A stretch of 64,000 nucleotides of DNA, taken from NCBI RefSeq assembly GCF_042650605.1, contig NZ_JBHSBN010000018.1:1-64000 (forward strand). Reading direction: 5' to 3'. A model generated the notes under the pieces. That model made no database searches. It saw only the letters and a program-made list of their open reading frames with translations, and had not been told where the DNA came from. Below are positions 1-7,771 of the stretch, piece by piece (position 1 is the stretch's first letter; each line of letters starts with the position of its first letter). The translations under genes and the position numbers were made by a program. This DNA comes from Micromonospora_J zhanjiangensis (GTDB lineage: Bacteria > Actinomycetota > Actinomycetes > Mycobacteriales > Micromonosporaceae).

Positions 1-299
1 AGCAGGACTACCCGGACGTGGAGAACTGGATCGGTCCGCTGTTCGTCACCGGCGGTTCCTCCAACGACGGCCAGTACACCAACCCCGAGGTGGACAAGCT
101 CTACAAGGAGGGCACCGCGGCGGCCGACGTCGAGGCGGCGCACGCCAAGTTCGCCGACGCCGTGGCGCTGGTCGACAAGGACGTGCCGTCCATGCCGATC
201 TACTTCTACGGTCAGCAGTCGGGTTACTCCGACAAGCTCAAGAAGGTCGAGCTCAGCGCCAAGGGCCCGATCGACCTGGCCTCGGTCGAACTCAAGTAA
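1..299 (+). CDS. Peptide ABC transporter substrate-binding protein, C-terminal end (partial)
   Basis: Open from the window edge to a TAA at 297-299; only about 98 residues are visible. The text reads as the last part of a family 5 (SBP_bac_5) extracellular solute-binding protein: a glycine/asparagine-rich stretch (VTGGSSNDGQYTNPEVD), a helix with alternating Ala/Lys, and the VPSMPIYFYGQ motif typical of the end of lobe I in dipeptide/oligopeptide binding proteins. It would capture peptides outside the membrane and hand them to the permeases encoded just downstream (dppBCDF). The signal peptide and lipobox lie outside the window, so substrate class is inferred from the neighbours. A strong hairpin follows the stop, suggesting that binding-protein mRNA can end there and be more abundant than permease mRNA. 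Confidence 0.85.
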   Translation, partial: QDYPDVENWIGPLFVTGGSSNDGQYTNPEVDKLYKEGTAAADVEAAHAKFADAVALVDKDVPSMPIYFYGQQSGYSDKLKKVELSAKGPIDLASVELK

Positions 300-308
300 C
301 GCGATCGT

Positions 309-351
309 GCCCCGGGTCGGGCCTCACCTATCGGTGGGCCCGGCCCGGGGC
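309..351 (+). terminator. Hairpin between binding protein and dppB
   Basis: A 15-bp stem (309-323 with 337-351, one G-U pair) and a 13-nt loop lie 10 nt after the binding-protein stop. There is no T tract. It may act as a partial terminator or mRNA stabiliser that sets the ratio of binding protein to permease. Confidence 0.55.
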
Positions 352-441
352 CGTCCCCTGCCGAGGGCGCGCGGACCGCGCGCTCGTCGTCGTATCGCTA
401 TCCGTGTCGGGCGTCCGACGCGCTGACCTGGAGGACGACCC

Positions 442-1368
442 ATGGGCCGTTACTTGTTGAGGCGGCTTCTCCAACTGATCCCGGTGTTCATCGGGACCAC
501 ATTCATGATCTATTACCTGGTCTGGTCGGTGCCCGGTGATCCGTTCGCCGGCAAGTGTGGCGACCGGCGCTGCCCGGAGCAGTACGTCGCGCAGATGACC
601 GAGAGGTACAAGCTCAACGAGCCGGTCATCGTGCAGTACGGCAACTACATGAAGAACCTGCTCACCGGAGACTTCGGCACCACCTTCGGTGGCCGGTCGG
701 TGAACGACATCATCGCCGCGGCGTACCCGAACACCATCAAGCTCGCCCTGGTGGGTCTCGCCGTCGAGGCGATCATCGGCCTGACCGCCGGCGTGCTCAC
801 CGGCCTGCGCCGCAACGGCTTCCTGGACAACCTGGTCCTGGTCTCGACGCTGTTCCTGATCGCGTTGCCGACCTTCGTCACCGGTTTCGTGCTGCAGACC
901 CTGCTCGGTGTCCAGTGGCACATCATCAAGCCGACGGTCTCCAGCGAGGTCCGGTTCGACGAGCTGCTGATACCCGGCCTGGTGCTCGGTAGCATCTCGA
1001 TGGCGTACATCGCCCGGTTGGCCAGAACGAGCATCGCCGAGAACCGGCGCGCCGACTACGTCCGCACCGCCATCGCCAAGGGCCTGCCGATGCGGCGGGT
1101 GGTCGGGGTGCACCTGCTGCGTAACTCGCTGATCCCGGTGATAACGTTCCTCGGCACCGACCTGGGCAGCCTGATGGGCGGCGCCGTCGTGACCGAGGGC
1201 ATCTTCAACATCAACGGCGTCGGTAGAGAGGTTTTCCGCGGAATCATCACCAAGGAGGGGTCGACGGTGGTCTCCATCGTCGTCATCCTGGTCCTTGTCT
1301 ATCTGCTGATGAACCTGATCGTGGACCTGCTCTACGCCGCCCTGGACCCGAGGATCCGTTATGAGTGA
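442..1368 (+). CDS. dppB: Dipeptide/oligopeptide ABC transporter permease DppB
   Basis: 308 residues, usual for DppB/OppB. Residues 1-10 (MGRYLLRRLL) and the first membrane helix (about 9-30) are typical of the family. A periplasmic-side loop (about 32-95) holds two cysteines (CGDRRC), then come about five more helices. The EAA loop that docks on the ATPases is near residues 195-225 (RTSIAENRRADYVRTAIAKG). The C-terminal LDPRIRYE is a family signature. The ATG at 442 has a GGAGG box 7 nt upstream. It overlaps dppC by 8 nt, so the two permeases are probably translationally coupled. It forms half of the membrane channel of the importer. Confidence 0.93.
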   Translation: MGRYLLRRLLQLIPVFIGTTFMIYYLVWSVPGDPFAGKCGDRRCPEQYVAQMTERYKLNEPVIVQYGNYMKNLLTGDFGTTFGGRSVNDIIAAAYPNTIKLALVGLAVEAIIGLTAGVLTGLRRNGFLDNLVLVSTLFLIALPTFVTGFVLQTLLGVQWHIIKPTVSSEVRFDELLIPGLVLGSISMAYIARLARTSIAENRRADYVRTAIAKGLPMRRVVGVHLLRNSLIPVITFLGTDLGSLMGGAVVTEGIFNINGVGREVFRGIITKEGSTVVSIVVILVLVYLLMNLIVDLLYAALDPRIRYE

Positions 1369-2338
1369 CCCGACCGCCGGATCGATGGTGACCACACCGA
1401 CCGTGGAGCAGCCTAGCGCGGCGGACACCACCGCGCCGCCGAATAAATCCGGCAAGCGGCGCGCCGACAAGCCGCGTGGTCTGCTCGGTGACGCCTGGTA
1501 CGACCTGCGGCACAAGCCGATGTTCTGGATCTCGATGGCGTTCATCGCGCTGTTCGTCGTGATGGCGGCCTTCCCGTCGTTGTTCTCCTCGGTGGACCCG
1601 ACCCAGGGCGACCTGGCCCGCAGCCGGGTCGAGCCGGGCGGCAACGCCTGGTTCGGGTACGACGTGCAGGGCCGGGACGTCTTCGCCCGGGTCATCTACG
1701 GCACCCGCGCCTCGATCGTGGTGGCACTGCTGTCCACGCTCGGCACGATCCTGTTCGGCGGTGCGATGGGCATCGTCGCCGGCTACCGCGGTGGCTGGGT
1801 GGACGCCCTGCTGTCCCGGATCGCGGACATCTTCTTCGGCCTGCCGTTCCTGCTCGGCGCGATCGTCATCCTCACCACGTTCAACCAGCCGGGCTCGAAC
1901 AACAGCAAGTTCAAGATCATGATGCTGGTGATCGTGTCGCTGGTGATCCTCACCTGGCCGGTGTCGATGCGGATCATGCGGTCGTCGGTGCTCGCCACCA
2001 AGCAGGCGGACTACATCATGGCCGCCCGGGCGCTCGGCGCGGGTGCCGGCCGGATCGTGTTCCGGCACCTGCTGCCGAACTGCCTGGCGCCGTTGCTGGT
2101 CTACTCGACGATCCTGATCGGGGCGTTCATCGGTGCCGAGGCGACGCTGTCGTTCCTCGGTGTGGGCCTGCAGTCGCCGGTCGTCTCGTGGGGCATCATG
2201 ATCAACGAGGCGCAGGACTGGATCCGGGTCTCCCCGTACCTGCTGTACTTCCCGGCCGCGTTCCTCGTCCTCGCCGTGCTCAGCTTCGTGATGCTCGGTG
2301 AGGCGGTCCGCGAAGCTCTCGACCCGAAACTCCGGTAG
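1361..2338 (+). CDS. dppC: Dipeptide/oligopeptide ABC transporter permease DppC
   Basis: 325 residues. A hydrophilic, Thr/Ala-rich N-terminal tail of about 45 residues precedes the OppC_N-type first helix (about 57-78). Family motifs follow: the GTDxxGRDVF-like GYDVQGRDVFARVIYG near 105-120, the EAA loop ADYIMAARALGAGAGRIVFRHLLPN near 220-245, and the C-terminal GEAVREALDPKLR. About six membrane helices are visible. It pairs with DppB as the second channel subunit. It starts inside the end of dppB (8-nt overlap) and lies 8 nt before dppD, so all four genes read as one operon. Confidence 0.93.
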   Translation: MSDPTAGSMVTTPTVEQPSAADTTAPPNKSGKRRADKPRGLLGDAWYDLRHKPMFWISMAFIALFVVMAAFPSLFSSVDPTQGDLARSRVEPGGNAWFGYDVQGRDVFARVIYGTRASIVVALLSTLGTILFGGAMGIVAGYRGGWVDALLSRIADIFFGLPFLLGAIVILTTFNQPGSNNSKFKIMMLVIVSLVILTWPVSMRIMRSSVLATKQADYIMAARALGAGAGRIVFRHLLPNCLAPLLVYSTILIGAFIGAEATLSFLGVGLQSPVVSWGIMINEAQDWIRVSPYLLYFPAAFLVLAVLSFVMLGEAVREALDPKLR

Positions 2339-2346
2339 GAGATCCA

Positions 2347-3390
2347 GTGTCCGACATACTCGTTTCCCAGCGGTCCGGCCCGAGCTCAGAAGGCTCCGGC
2401 CGGCCGGCCGGACGGCTGCTCGAGGTCGAAGACCTCCGGGTGGAGTTCCGTACCCGTGACGGCGTCGCCAAGGTCATCAACGGGGTGACCTACCACGTCG
2501 ACGCGGGAGAGACCCTCGCCGTGCTCGGTGAGTCCGGTTCCGGCAAGAGCGTCACCGCCCAGACCATCATGGGCATCCTCGACACCCCGCCCGGCTTCGT
2601 CACCGGCGGCCAGATCCGGTTCCACGGTCGCGACATGCTCAAGATGTCGGCCGAGGAGCGGCGGAAGATCCGCGGCGCGGGCATCGCCATGGTCTTCCAG
2701 GACTCGCTGTCCGCGCTGAACCCGGTCTTCAACGTCGGGTTCCAGATCGGGGAGCAGTTCCGCATCCGGCAGGGTCTCAGCCGCCAGGAGGCCAAGAAGC
2801 GGGCCGTCGAGATGCTCGACCTGGTCAAGATCCCCAACGCCAAGCAGCGGGTCACCGAGTTCCCGCACCAGTTCTCCGGCGGTATGCGGCAGCGCGTCAT
2901 GATCGCGATGTCGCTGGCCCTCGACCCGGAGGTGCTGATCGCCGACGAGCCGACCACGGCTCTCGACGTGACGGTGCAGGCGCAGATCATGGACCTGCTC
3001 GCCGAACTGCAGCGCGAGCGGCAGATGGGCATGATCCTGATCACCCACGACCTGGGCGTGGTCGCCGACGTGGCGGACCGGATCGCGGTCATGTACGCCG
3101 GTCGGATCGTCGAGCAGGCGGACGTCCACGAGCTGTACGCCAACCCGGCCCACCCGTACACGATCGGTCTGCTCAACTCGATCCCGCGGATCGACGAGAA
3201 GGGCCAGGAGCTGCGTACGATCAAGGGCCTGCCGCCGAACCTGATGCGGATCCCCACCGGCTGCCCGTTCCATCCGCGCTGCCCCATGGCCCAGCAGGTG
3301 TGCCAGGAGAAGGTGCCCCCGCTGCTGCAGCTCGGCGCGAGCCGGGCCAGCGCCTGCCACTTCGCCGAGGAGCTGGTGAACCGTGTCTGA
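2347..3390 (+). CDS. dppD: Dipeptide ABC transporter ATP-binding protein DppD
   Basis: 347 residues. ABC ATPase with Walker A GESGSGKS (near residues 60-67), Q loop VFQD, signature FSGGMRQR, Walker B VLIADEPT and the H loop LITHDLGVVADVADRI. After the ATPase core comes the oligopeptide/dipeptide extension, with HPYTIGLL and a cysteine cluster (CPFHPRCPMAQQVC) that in some DppD proteins binds a 4Fe-4S cluster. The GTG start at 2347 follows a GGAG box. It powers import together with DppF, and its end overlaps dppF by 8 nt. Confidence 0.93.
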   Translation: MSDILVSQRSGPSSEGSGRPAGRLLEVEDLRVEFRTRDGVAKVINGVTYHVDAGETLAVLGESGSGKSVTAQTIMGILDTPPGFVTGGQIRFHGRDMLKMSAEERRKIRGAGIAMVFQDSLSALNPVFNVGFQIGEQFRIRQGLSRQEAKKRAVEMLDLVKIPNAKQRVTEFPHQFSGGMRQRVMIAMSLALDPEVLIADEPTTALDVTVQAQIMDLLAELQRERQMGMILITHDLGVVADVADRIAVMYAGRIVEQADVHELYANPAHPYTIGLLNSIPRIDEKGQELRTIKGLPPNLMRIPTGCPFHPRCPMAQQVCQEKVPPLLQLGASRASACHFAEELVNRV

Positions 3391-4396
3391 GACGATCCTC
3401 GAAGTACGTGACCTGGTCAAGCACTACCCGGTGACCCGGGGCGTGGTCTTCAAGAAGACCATCGGCCAGGTCAAGGCGGTGGACGGGGTCTCCTTCGAGT
3501 TGAAGGCGGGGGAGACGCTCGGCATCGTCGGCGAGTCGGGTTGTGGCAAGTCCACGCTGTCCCGGGTGCTGATGAACCTGGAACGGCCGACCGCCGGCAG
3601 CGTCCTCTACAAGGGGCAGGACATCTCCCGCTTCAAGGGCAGCGCCCTGCGTCGGATGCGCCGGCAGATCCAGCTGGTCATGCAGGATCCGTACACCTCG
3701 TTGAACCCCCGGATGACGGTCGGCGACCTGATCGGCGAGCCGTTCGAGATCCACCCGGAGGTCGCCCCCCGGGGCAGCCGGCGGCAGAAGGTCCGGGAAC
3801 TGCTGGACGTGGTCGGGCTCAACCCGGAGCACATCAACCGCTACCCGCACCAGTTCTCGGGCGGTCAGCGGCAGCGGATCGGCATCGCCCGGGCGCTGGC
3901 CCTGCGGCCGGAGATCATCGTCTGCGACGAGCCGGTGAGCGCCCTGGACGTGTCGATCCAGGCCCAGGTGATGAACCTGCTGGAACAGCTGCAGAGCGAG
4001 TTCGGCCTGTCGTACGTCTTCATCGCGCACGACCTGTCGGTGGTCCGGCACCTGTCGGACCGGGTCGCGGTGATGTACCTCGGCAAGATCGCCGAGATCG
4101 GCACCGAGGACGAGATCTACGAGCGGCCGACCCACCCGTACACGCAGGCGCTGCTGTCGGCGGTGCCGGTGCCGGACCCGACCAGCCGGGAGAAGAAGGC
4201 GATCATCCGGCTGACCGGCGACGTGCCGAGCCCGGCCAACCCGCCGTCGGGTTGCCGGTTCCGCACCCGGTGCTGGAAGGCGCAGGACATCTGCGCCAAG
4301 GAGGTGCCGCTGCTCGTCGAGCGGCCCGGCACCGACCACCCCAGCGCCTGCCACTTCGCCGAGAAGCGGGAGATCGTCGCCACGCACGAGGTCTGA
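3383..4396 (+). CDS. dppF: Dipeptide ABC transporter ATP-binding protein DppF
   Basis: 337 residues. Second ATPase of the importer: Walker A GESGCGKS, Q loop VMQDPYTSLNPRM, signature FSGGQRQR, Walker B IIVCDEPVSALD and H loop FIAHDLSVV. The C-terminal oligo_HPY extension carries HPYTQALLSAVP and a CRFRTRCW...C cysteine set matching the one in DppD. The GTG start overlaps the dppD stop region. It is the last gene of the operon; a long T-tailed hairpin follows at 4440-4480. Confidence 0.93.
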   Translation: MSETILEVRDLVKHYPVTRGVVFKKTIGQVKAVDGVSFELKAGETLGIVGESGCGKSTLSRVLMNLERPTAGSVLYKGQDISRFKGSALRRMRRQIQLVMQDPYTSLNPRMTVGDLIGEPFEIHPEVAPRGSRRQKVRELLDVVGLNPEHINRYPHQFSGGQRQRIGIARALALRPEIIVCDEPVSALDVSIQAQVMNLLEQLQSEFGLSYVFIAHDLSVVRHLSDRVAVMYLGKIAEIGTEDEIYERPTHPYTQALLSAVPVPDPTSREKKAIIRLTGDVPSPANPPSGCRFRTRCWKAQDICAKEVPLLVERPGTDHPSACHFAEKREIVATHEV

Positions 4397-4439
4397 TCCG
4401 CCCGCGCCGGGTCCGTCCGGCCGGGAGCACGGTCCACGA

Positions 4440-4480
4440 ACGCACCAGGGTCTGTCCGTGCCGGACGGGCCCTGGTGCGT
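4440..4480. terminator. Bidirectional terminator between dppF and chorismate mutase
   Basis: An 11-bp outer stem (4440-4450 with 4470-4480) encloses a second small stem (GTCC/GGAC). A TTTT run follows on the + strand. It serves the convergent ends of dppF (+) and the chorismate mutase gene (-). Confidence 0.8.
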
Positions 4481-4498
4481 TTTCCCGGCCGGGTGGGC

Positions 4499-4810
4499 TC
4501 AGAGCGGGCCGCGGCCCGCGCGCAGGATCAGCAGCCCGAGTTGCGTCCCGTCCGCACCCAGCGCGGTCCGGAACCGGTCCAGGATCTCCCGTTCCCGGGA
4601 CAGCACGAGCCGGGTGCCGCCGCTGGCGACCCGGGTCGCGCCCACCTGTTGTGACAGGGCGGCCCGCTCCTGCCACAGCGCGATCAGCGTCTCGTCGATC
4701 TCGTCGATCCGCTCGCGGATGGCCTGGATGCGTTGGGACGCCTCGGGCGAGTTCGTGCCGGTCTGGGCGCCGGCGGAACCGGTCGAGGAGTCTGCGACGT
4801 CGGTAGGCAT
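4499..4810 (-). CDS. Chorismate mutase, AroQ class
   Basis: 103 residues from the ATG at 4810, which has GGGAG about 9 nt upstream; an in-frame extension to 4837 lacks such a site. A Ser/Thr-rich N-terminus of about 25 residues precedes one all-helical AroQ domain: RIQAIRERIDEIDETLIALWQERAALSQQVG with the conserved Arg and Asp/Glu positions, then LSREREILDRFRTALG. The enzyme turns chorismate into prephenate, the branch point to phenylalanine and tyrosine, in the cytoplasm. The gene is alone, preceded by an aromatic leader peptide and terminator (4861-5005), so expression is probably controlled by charged tRNA-Phe/tRNA-Tyr. Confidence 0.88.
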   Translation of the reverse strand: MPTDVADSSTGSAGAQTGTNSPEASQRIQAIRERIDEIDETLIALWQERAALSQQVGATRVASGGTRLVLSREREILDRFRTALGADGTQLGLLILRAGRGPL

Positions 4811-4860
4811 GTGGTGCTCCCTCGTTGCTGGGGCCACCGTCTGTCCGGATCCCGAAGCGA

Positions 4861-4891
4861 AAAGCCCCGGGCTCCAAGAGCCCGGGGCTTT
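4861..4891 (-). terminator. Attenuator terminator upstream of chorismate mutase
   Basis: On the minus strand a perfect 14-bp stem (4891-4878 with 4874-4861, loop TTG) ends in a CTTTT run. It lies between a Phe/Tyr-rich leader ORF and the chorismate mutase start, so it acts before the gene. The left-arm segment 4885-4878 can pair instead with leader segment 4933-4926 over 8 bp (one G-U), which would act as antiterminator. Confidence 0.82.
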
Positions 4892-4905
4892 CGTAGGTCA
4901 GTTGA

Positions 4906-4968
4906 TCAGGCGCGACCCACGGCTGCCGGACTCCCGGAGCCGTAGTAAAAGTAAAATCGCGTCCGCAC
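4906..4968 (-). CDS. Aromatic leader peptide of chorismate mutase attenuator
   Basis: A 20-residue ORF, GTG at 4968-4966 and TGA at 4908-4906. Residues 5-9 are Phe-Tyr-Phe-Tyr-Tyr (codons 4956-4942), a run very unlikely by chance in a GC-rich genome, and the amino acids are exactly the products of the pathway the next gene feeds. Its stop is 14 nt before the terminator hairpin. The -10 box CATACT lies 7 nt before the GTG, so the mRNA is probably leaderless. It works by ribosome stalling; the peptide itself has no expected role. Confidence 0.8.
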   Translation of the reverse strand: MRTRFYFYYGSGSPAAVGRA

Positions 4969-4975
4969 GCCGTCG

Positions 4976-5005
4976 AGTATGCCCAAGCCGGGCCGCCTCC
5001 CGCAA
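4976..5005 (-). promoter_or_regulatory. Promoter of the leader peptide-chorismate mutase unit
   Basis: On the minus strand TTGCGG (5005-5000), an 18-nt spacer and CATACT (4981-4976) fit a vegetative sigma factor promoter. The predicted start site falls on the leader GTG. Confidence 0.6.
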
Positions 5006-5087
5006 GCTTTCCCGCAGAGCGGGCGGCCCGCCGGGCGTACCCGGTCCGGGTCGTCACGGGGACGGCCCGGACCGGGTACGGCGTGGC

Positions 5088-5327
5088 TCAGCCCAGCTTG
5101 GTGATCCGGTTGGCGGGTCCCGGGGCGACCGGCGTGCCGGCGCCCAGGTAGCCGACCAGCGCGTCGACGTCGAAGCCGGGTGCGGTGGTCCGGGCGGTGC
5201 CGGCCACCGGCAGGGTGGCCACGACGGCCAGGGCGAGGGCGGGCGCCGCGAGATGGCGCAGCACCGACCCGCCGTACGGGGGACCCGGACGGTACGGCGG
5301 GCGGCGGGGATGTCGGGCGGTCGGCAT
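5088..5327 (-). CDS. Small exported or membrane-anchored protein, unknown function
   Basis: 79 residues from the ATG at 5327. The first 24 are rich in Arg and Pro (MPTARHPRRPPYRPG), followed by a hydrophobic segment (HLAAPALALAVVATLPVAGTA, about 25-45) that looks like a signal peptide or single anchor, then a short Gly/Ala-rich tail. I do not recognise a family. It is divergent from pcrA with only 14 nt between start codons, so the promoters must overlap. The tail (about 30 residues) is too short for an enzyme. It is supported mainly by the clean signal-like segment and the start near pcrA. Confidence 0.45.
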   Translation of the reverse strand: MPTARHPRRPPYRPGPPYGGSVLRHLAAPALALAVVATLPVAGTARTTAPGFDVDALVGYLGAGTPVAPGPANRITKLG

Positions 5328-5341
5328 AGACTCGCGGTGCG
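5327..5341 (+). promoter_or_regulatory. -10 region of pcrA
   Basis: TAGACT (5327-5332) lies 9 nt before the pcrA ATG. No clear -35 box or Shine-Dalgarno sequence is seen; a leaderless or near-leaderless mRNA is likely. Confidence 0.4.
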
Positions 5342-7759
5342 ATGCATGCTCTCTTCGAAACCCCACCGTTGCCCGCCAGACCCGCCCGCCCGGTGGCCGC
5401 GGCCGGTCTGGACCCCGCAGCGCTGCTGGCCGGACTGAACGGCCCGCAGCGGGACGCGGTCACCCACGCCGGCTCGCCGCTGCTCATCGTCGCCGGTGCC
5501 GGCTCGGGCAAGACCCGGGTGCTGACCCACCGGATCGCCTACCTGCTCGCGGCCCGGCAGGTGCATCCGGGCGAGATCATCGCGATCACCTTCACCAACA
5601 AGGCCGCCGGTGAGATGAAGGAGCGGGTCGCCGCCCTGGTGGGCCCCCGGGCCCGGTTGATGTGGGTGTCCACCTTTCACTCGGCCTGCGTGCGCATCCT
5701 GCGGGCCGAGCACGAGCACGCCGGGCTGAAGTCCACCTTCTCGATCTACGACGCGGACGACTCCCGCCGGCTGATGCAGATGGTCGCCCGGGAGCTGGAC
5801 CTGGACCCGAAGCGTTACCCGGCCCGCGGGCTGGCCGCACAGGTCTCCAACCTCAAGAACGAGCTGGTCGACCCGGTGGAGTTCGCCGACCGGGCGAAGG
5901 GGCCGAACGAGCGCGCCCTGGCCGAGGCGTACGCGCTCTACCAGCGCCGGTTGGTCGAGGCGCACGCGCTCGACTTCGATGACCTGATCATGACGACGGT
6001 GCACCTGCTGCAGTCCCACCCGCACGTGGCGGAGAGCTACCGCCGCCGGTTCCGGCACGTCCTGGTGGATGAATACCAGGACACCAACCACGCGCAGTAC
6101 ACACTGGTCAAGGAGCTGGTCGGCGGGTCCGGCGCGGCCGACGGCGGCACCGCCGGGATCGACCCGGCCGAGCTGTGCGTGGTGGGTGACGCCGACCAGT
6201 CGATCTACGCCTTCCGGGGCGCCACGATCCGCAACATCCTGGAGTTCGAGCGGGACTTCACCGACGCCCGCACCATCCTGCTGGAGCAGAACTACCGCTC
6301 GACCCAGACGATCCTGAACGCCGCCAACGCGGTCATCGACAACAACACCTCCCGCAAGCCGAAGCGGCTGTGGAGCGACGCCGGCGCCGGCGAGCAGATC
6401 GTCGGCTTCGTGGCCGACACCGAGCACGCCGAGGCGGACTGGGTGGGTCGGGAGATCGACCGGCTCTGCGACGAGGGCGACACCCGCCCCGGTGACGTGG
6501 CCGTCTTCTACCGCACCAACGCGCAGTCCCGGGTCTTCGAGGAGGTGTTCATCCGGGTCGGCCTGCCGTACAAGGTGGTCGGTGGGGTCCGGTTCTACGA
6601 ACGCAAGGAGGTCCGGGACGCGCTGGCGTACCTCCGTGCCGTGGTCAACGACGACGACACGGTGAGCATCCGGCGGATCCTCAACACCCCCCGCCGGGGC
6701 ATCGGCGACCGCGCCGAGGCCTGCGTCGAGGCCCTCGCCGGCCGGGACCGGATCTCGTTCGGCGCCGCGCTGCGCCGGGCCGGCGACGCGCCGGGCATCT
6801 CCACCCGCGCGGCGAACGCCATCGCCGAGTTCGTGGCCCTGCTGGACGGGGTACGCGAGCTGGCCGCCACGGCGCCGCCCGAGGAGGTGCTGGAGGCGCT
6901 GCTGACCCGCTCCGGTTACCTCGCCGAGCTGGAGGAGAGCCTCGACCCGCAGGACGCCGGCCGGGTGGAGAACCTCCAGGAGCTGGTCAGCGTGGCCCGG
7001 GAGTACACCGAACGGGCCGAGGCGCTGGCCGAGGAGGGTGGCCCGGGGGCCACCCTGGCCGGGTTCCTCGAACAGGTGGCGCTGGTCGCCGACGCCGACC
7101 AGATCCCCGCGGACGATCCCGACCACCAGGGCGTGGTCACCCTGATGACCCTGCACACCGCCAAGGGGCTGGAGTTCCCGGTGGTCTTCCTGACCGGGCT
7201 GGAGGACGGCGTCTTTCCGCACCTGCGCTCGCTCGGTGACACCCGGGAGCTGGAGGAGGAGCGCCGGCTCGCCTACGTCGGCATCACCCGGGCCCGCCAG
7301 CGGCTCTACCTGTCCCGGGCGGTCACCCGCTCGGCGTGGGGCCAGCCGTCGTACAACCCGGCCTCGCGGTTCCTGGAGGAGCTGCCGGGCGACCTGCTGC
7401 GCTGGGAGCGCACCGAGGCCGCGTACACCTCCTGGTCCGGCGGCCGGGGCGGCGTCGGCGGTCGCGGCGCGGCCGGCGACCGGATGCCGGCCGGTCGGGG
7501 CGGCGGCTTCGCCGGCGGTACGCCGAAGGCCGCGCAACTCGCCGCCCGGCTCGGCGTCGACGGCAGTCGGCTCGCCACCGCCAGCGAGCTGCCGCAGGCA
7601 CCGAAGGTCGCCGCCGGGGACCGGGTCAACCACCAGCGGTACGGCCTGGGCCGGGTGCTCGCCGTGGAGGGCCACGGCCCCGGGGCCCGGGCACAGATCG
7701 ACTTCGGTGACCAGACCATGTGGCTGGTGCTGCGGCACGCCCCGATCGAGAAGCTCTGA
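5342..7759 (+). CDS. pcrA: ATP-dependent DNA helicase PcrA (UvrD/Rep family, SF1)
   Basis: 805 residues, normal for actinobacterial PcrA. Motifs in order: Q-motif GLNGPQRDAV (31-40), Walker A AGAGSGKT (51-58), motif Ia TFTNKAAGEMKER, Walker B VLVDEYQDTN, motif III GDADQSIYAFRGA, motif IV QNYRST, motif V LMTLHTAKGLEFPVVFLTGLEDG, motif VI YVGITRARQRLYL. After a Gly-rich linker (about residues 695-725) the C-terminal Tudor-like domain (GDRVNHQRYGLGRVLAVEG...QIDFGDQTMWLVL) matches the RNA-polymerase-interacting end of PcrA. It unwinds DNA 3'-5' in nucleotide excision repair and replication/transcription conflict resolution. ATG at 5342 is chosen because a -10 box sits just upstream. No partner genes adjoin it. 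Confidence 0.95.
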   Translation: MHALFETPPLPARPARPVAAAGLDPAALLAGLNGPQRDAVTHAGSPLLIVAGAGSGKTRVLTHRIAYLLAARQVHPGEIIAITFTNKAAGEMKERVAALVGPRARLMWVSTFHSACVRILRAEHEHAGLKSTFSIYDADDSRRLMQMVARELDLDPKRYPARGLAAQVSNLKNELVDPVEFADRAKGPNERALAEAYALYQRRLVEAHALDFDDLIMTTVHLLQSHPHVAESYRRRFRHVLVDEYQDTNHAQYTLVKELVGGSGAADGGTAGIDPAELCVVGDADQSIYAFRGATIRNILEFERDFTDARTILLEQNYRSTQTILNAANAVIDNNTSRKPKRLWSDAGAGEQIVGFVADTEHAEADWVGREIDRLCDEGDTRPGDVAVFYRTNAQSRVFEEVFIRVGLPYKVVGGVRFYERKEVRDALAYLRAVVNDDDTVSIRRILNTPRRGIGDRAEACVEALAGRDRISFGAALRRAGDAPGISTRAANAIAEFVALLDGVRELAATAPPEEVLEALLTRSGYLAELEESLDPQDAGRVENLQELVSVAREYTERAEALAEEGGPGATLAGFLEQVALVADADQIPADDPDHQGVVTLMTLHTAKGLEFPVVFLTGLEDGVFPHLRSLGDTRELEEERRLAYVGITRARQRLYLSRAVTRSAWGQPSYNPASRFLEELPGDLLRWERTEAAYTSWSGGRGGVGGRGAAGDRMPAGRGGGFAGGTPKAAQLAARLGVDGSRLATASELPQAPKVAAGDRVNHQRYGLGRVLAVEGHGPGARAQIDFGDQTMWLVLRHAPIEKL

Positions 7760-7771
7760 CCGGGGCGGCGC

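Noticed and set aside
5054..7738. 894-codon minus-strand frame opposite pcrA
   Set aside because: Shadow of pcrA; no motif and no ribosome-binding site.
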